This document shows positions 59,535 to 61,465 of a stretch of 61,465 nucleotides of DNA, piece by piece (within the stretch, counting starts at the first letter, position 1; every line of letters starts with the position of its first letter). The DNA lies in assembly GCA_002493625.1 (NCBI GenBank), contig DKZK01000032.1, forward strand, positions 43,338-104,802. The letters are read 5' to 3'. Position numbers and translations under genes: made by a program. The stretch is from Lachnospiraceae bacterium UBA7076 (GTDB lineage Bacteria > Bacillota > Clostridia > Lachnospirales > Lachnospiraceae). Under the pieces are notes generated by a model that saw nothing but the letters and a program-made list of their open reading frames with translations, searched no databases and was not told where the DNA came from.

Positions 59535-60770
59535 ATGAATAACATACCACAAAGCATAAATTTAAATTCCATAAAAATGCTTCTTAAACAGCACAATCAG
59601 GAGCATCTTTTAAAATATGCGGATGAGCTTTCCTATGAGGAGCTTTTAGCGCTGACCAAGCAGATTAATCAGATAGATTGGTCCATATTTACGGAAAACG
59701 TAAAACCGGAGGTTGCCGGCTCTTTTATAGAGCCTATACATGTGCTTTCTGACATAAATGAAAACGAAGAATTATATCGCACCACAGGCTTAAACGCCAT
59801 AAGAGAGGGTAAGCTCTGCCTTTTACTTCTCGCAGGCGGGCAGGGTACAAGACTTGGCTTTGACAAACCCAAGGGTACTTTTAACATGGGAATTACAAAG
59901 GATTTATTTATTTTTCAGCTTCTTATGGAGCATACGATGGATATAGTAAAACTTGCAGGCACCTTTATTCATATGTACATTATGACAAGCGATATAAATT
60001 ACAGGGACACTTTAATCTTTTTCAAGGAGCATAACTTCTTTGGGTACGACCCTGAATATATTCATTTTTTTGTACAGGAATTAAATCCCGCAACGGATTT
60101 TAGCGGAAAAATTCTTATGAACTCGAAATCCTCTCTTGCGCTTTCCCCAAACGGAAACGGGGGATGGTTTTCCTCCATGCACAAGGCAGGCCTGCTTGAT
60201 AAAATTTTTGATTCAAGCCTTGAATGGATAAACGTCTTTTCCGTTGATAATGTTCTTCAGCGAATTGCCGACCCTGTGTTTTTAGGCGCAACAATAGAAA
60301 GTGGAAAAATGTGCGGCGCAAAGGTGGTTAAAAAAGCGGCCCCCGATGAAAAGGTAGGCGCAATATGCCTTCAGGACGGCAAACCGCACATTATTGAATA
60401 CTATGAGCTTTCCGATGATATGATGTACAAAAAAAATGCCAGCGGGGATTTGGCATATGGTTTTGGTGTCATACTTAATTATTTATTTCCAATCAGCAGA
60501 CTGAAGGAAACCCTTGATACAAAAATGCCCAATCATATTATAAAAAAAGCTGTTCCGTACATTGACAAAACAGGCACACTTATTGAGCCCGCAGAACCAA
60601 ACGGTTTAAAATATGAAACTCTCGCTTTAGATTTAATTCATGAAATGGACGACTGCCTTGTCTTTCCGGTTGAGCGTGAAAGGGAATTTGCGCCCGTAAA
60701 AAACAGCTCCGGCGTTGATTCCGTTGATACGGCGCGGGAGCTGCTGGTGAAAAACGGGTATGAGTTGTGA
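59535..60770 (+). CDS. UDP-sugar pyrophosphorylase (UDPGP/UAP1 type)
   Basis: A 411-residue nucleotidyltransferase of the eukaryote-like UDPGP family (UDP-N-acetylglucosamine or UDP-hexose pyrophosphorylase). The signature is LLLAGGQGTRLGFDKPKG (about 96-113), with MTSDINYRDT, FSVDNVLQRIADPVFLG and HIIKKAVPYID later. It makes UDP-sugars from UTP and sugar 1-phosphate, which fits the phosphohexomutase at 50754 and the transferase just upstream. The SD is weak (AAGGAAC at 12 nt), so translation is likely coupled. Confidence 0.9.
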   Translation: MNNIPQSINLNSIKMLLKQHNQEHLLKYADELSYEELLALTKQINQIDWSIFTENVKPEVAGSFIEPIHVLSDINENEELYRTTGLNAIREGKLCLLLLAGGQGTRLGFDKPKGTFNMGITKDLFIFQLLMEHTMDIVKLAGTFIHMYIMTSDINYRDTLIFFKEHNFFGYDPEYIHFFVQELNPATDFSGKILMNSKSSLALSPNGNGGWFSSMHKAGLLDKIFDSSLEWINVFSVDNVLQRIADPVFLGATIESGKMCGAKVVKKAAPDEKVGAICLQDGKPHIIEYYELSDDMMYKKNASGDLAYGFGVILNYLFPISRLKETLDTKMPNHIIKKAVPYIDKTGTLIEPAEPNGLKYETLALDLIHEMDDCLVFPVEREREFAPVKNSSGVDSVDTARELLVKNGYEL

Positions 60771-60772
60771 TA

Positions 60773-60793
60773 TCAAATGCTTCCTACATTTGA
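60773..60793 (+). terminator. Weak hairpin after the UDP-sugar gene
   Basis: TCAAATG / CATTTGA with a 7-nt loop followed by ACCCTTTTAAT, 3 nt after the stop. The T-run is short, so termination would be partial. Confidence 0.35.
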
Positions 60794-60821
60794 ACCCTTT
60801 TAATAGGTGTCCATATTTTAG

Positions 60822-61436
60822 TTATTTTTCAGATGTTTCATAATAAAACATGCTGTTTAAAAGTTTCGTGACATCCTGTGAATTTTTTTCTTCCCCATAT
60901 AAAATATCATCCACACATATCATGCACCCGTCCGGCACGCTTACATATGTACTTACACAAACCGGCTTTACTTCGTTTTCATCCTCGCTGTTTTCCGAAT
61001 GCTTATATACATAAAAATCATAATTCCTATAACTTTCAGCAGACTTGGTATAGCCGGAACCCATGTTGTTGCTGATAAGCTGGTCTATGTCTGCTTCCGT
61101 ATATTTTTTGTCCGTTTTCTTAAATGAAACGCAAATCACCCGTGAGCCATCCTCTGCAATAAACATTTTGCTGTTATCCGTGGAGTTTTGTTCGCTGTAT
61201 ATATATCCATCCGGCACATCATAGCTCAGGGTTAAGTTTTCGCTGTCTATTAACCCCCATCCGAATTCCCGCATGTCCTGTGATAACTTCATGCTGTTCT
61301 CGTACGCAGCATCGTACTTTTCCTGTCGTTTTTGCTCATTACTATACATGACAAGTCCCGCAAAAATACTGAAAACTATTATGGCACAGATTGTGCCGGC
61401 CGGCATTTTTTTGTTCTGATTTTTCTGTTCATTCAT
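60822..61436 (-). CDS. Membrane-anchored exported protein of unknown function
   Basis: A 204-residue protein with one N-terminal helix (MPAGTICAIIVFSIFAGLVMYS) and an outside domain (about 60-204) with strands such as LTLSYDVPDGYIYSEQ and NYDFYVYKHSENSEDENEV. GGGGAG lies 7-8 nt before the ATG, close to the window end. It is convergent with the UDP-sugar gene. Family not recognised. Confidence 0.7.
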   Translation of the reverse strand: MNEQKNQNKKMPAGTICAIIVFSIFAGLVMYSNEQKRQEKYDAAYENSMKLSQDMREFGWGLIDSENLTLSYDVPDGYIYSEQNSTDNSKMFIAEDGSRVICVSFKKTDKKYTEADIDQLISNNMGSGYTKSAESYRNYDFYVYKHSENSEDENEVKPVCVSTYVSVPDGCMICVDDILYGEEKNSQDVTKLLNSMFYYETSEK

Positions 61437-61465
61437 TTTTTATTCTCCCCTCTGATATATACCTT

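Overview
The window looks like chromosomal DNA of a Clostridia (Bacillota) bacterium, most likely a Lachnospiraceae member. The GC content is moderate (about 40 percent by eye) and Shine-Dalgarno (SD) sites are strong (GGAGG), with several GTG and TTG starts. The Firmicutes block tmk-yaaR-holB-ricT-trmN6-like-rsmI is present in order. Sporulation-type genes (spmB, a CotS-like kinase fold) and Flp/Tad genes with DUF6382/FHA partners also point this way. No phage, integrase, transposase or CRISPR array was found. One tRNA gene (tRNA-Ser, anticodon CGA) is present and there is no rRNA.

Layout. 0-3.8 kb: two DUF6382-family proteins (one with a C-terminal FHA domain, the other cut by the window edge) downstream of mltG. 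3.9-5.7 kb: cyclophilin and diaminopimelate decarboxylase. 5.7-8.6 kb: a two-gene unit with a large membrane-anchored protein of unknown role. 8.6-13.8 kb: dnaX-ybaB-recR-pfk with a flavodoxin/SCP2-like fusion upstream. 13.8-23.4 kb: a complete Flp/Tad pilus operon on the minus strand (prepilin peptidase, TadZ-like, TadA ATPase, TadB, TadC, Flp pilin, DUF5702-like protein, two TadE-like pseudopilins, an FHA protein). It has a predicted promoter, an unusual leader of three tandem hairpins, repeated intergenic hairpins around the pilin gene and a terminator. 23.5-31.1 kb: DHH phosphoesterase, SpmB, a lipoprotein, an EAL phosphodiesterase, an XRE regulator with membrane segments and two exported proteins. 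31.1-36.0 kb: a radical SAM protein and an AT-rich cassette of a secreted protein, a small membrane protein, two FtsX-like permeases and an ABC ATPase interrupted by an in-frame stop. 36.2-45.8 kb: carbonic anhydrase, trmL, an aminotransferase with its Lrp-type regulator, a HypE/PurM-like protein whose stop codon is triplicated, a DUF815 ATPase, an AI-2E-type permease, a glycosyltransferase and a HTH protein. 45.8-50.6 kb: the conserved rsmI to tmk cluster. 50.6-61.5 kb: tRNA-Ser, phosphohexomutase, PEGA lipoprotein, CotS-like protein, CCA-adding enzyme, DUF4375 protein, LCP envelope protein, a dolichol-phosphate-type glycosyltransferase, a UDP-sugar pyrophosphorylase and an exported protein.

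How the parts fit. The Tad genes form one assembly line: peptidase processes Flp and TadE-like prepilins, TadA/B/C assemble them, TadZ localises the machine, and FHA/DUF6382 proteins probably link it to phospho-signalling. The less ordinary features sit here: tandem leader hairpins whose stems are kept by compensating changes, a 27-nt hairpin copied on both sides of flp, a pseudopilin carrying two His/Cys modules, and a TadC-like protein with an Ig-like insertion. A small non-coding element family (MITE-like; long terminal inverted repeats, about 12-bp flanking duplications in two copies) is scattered through the window. All functions come from reading the sequence only; no database search was run.
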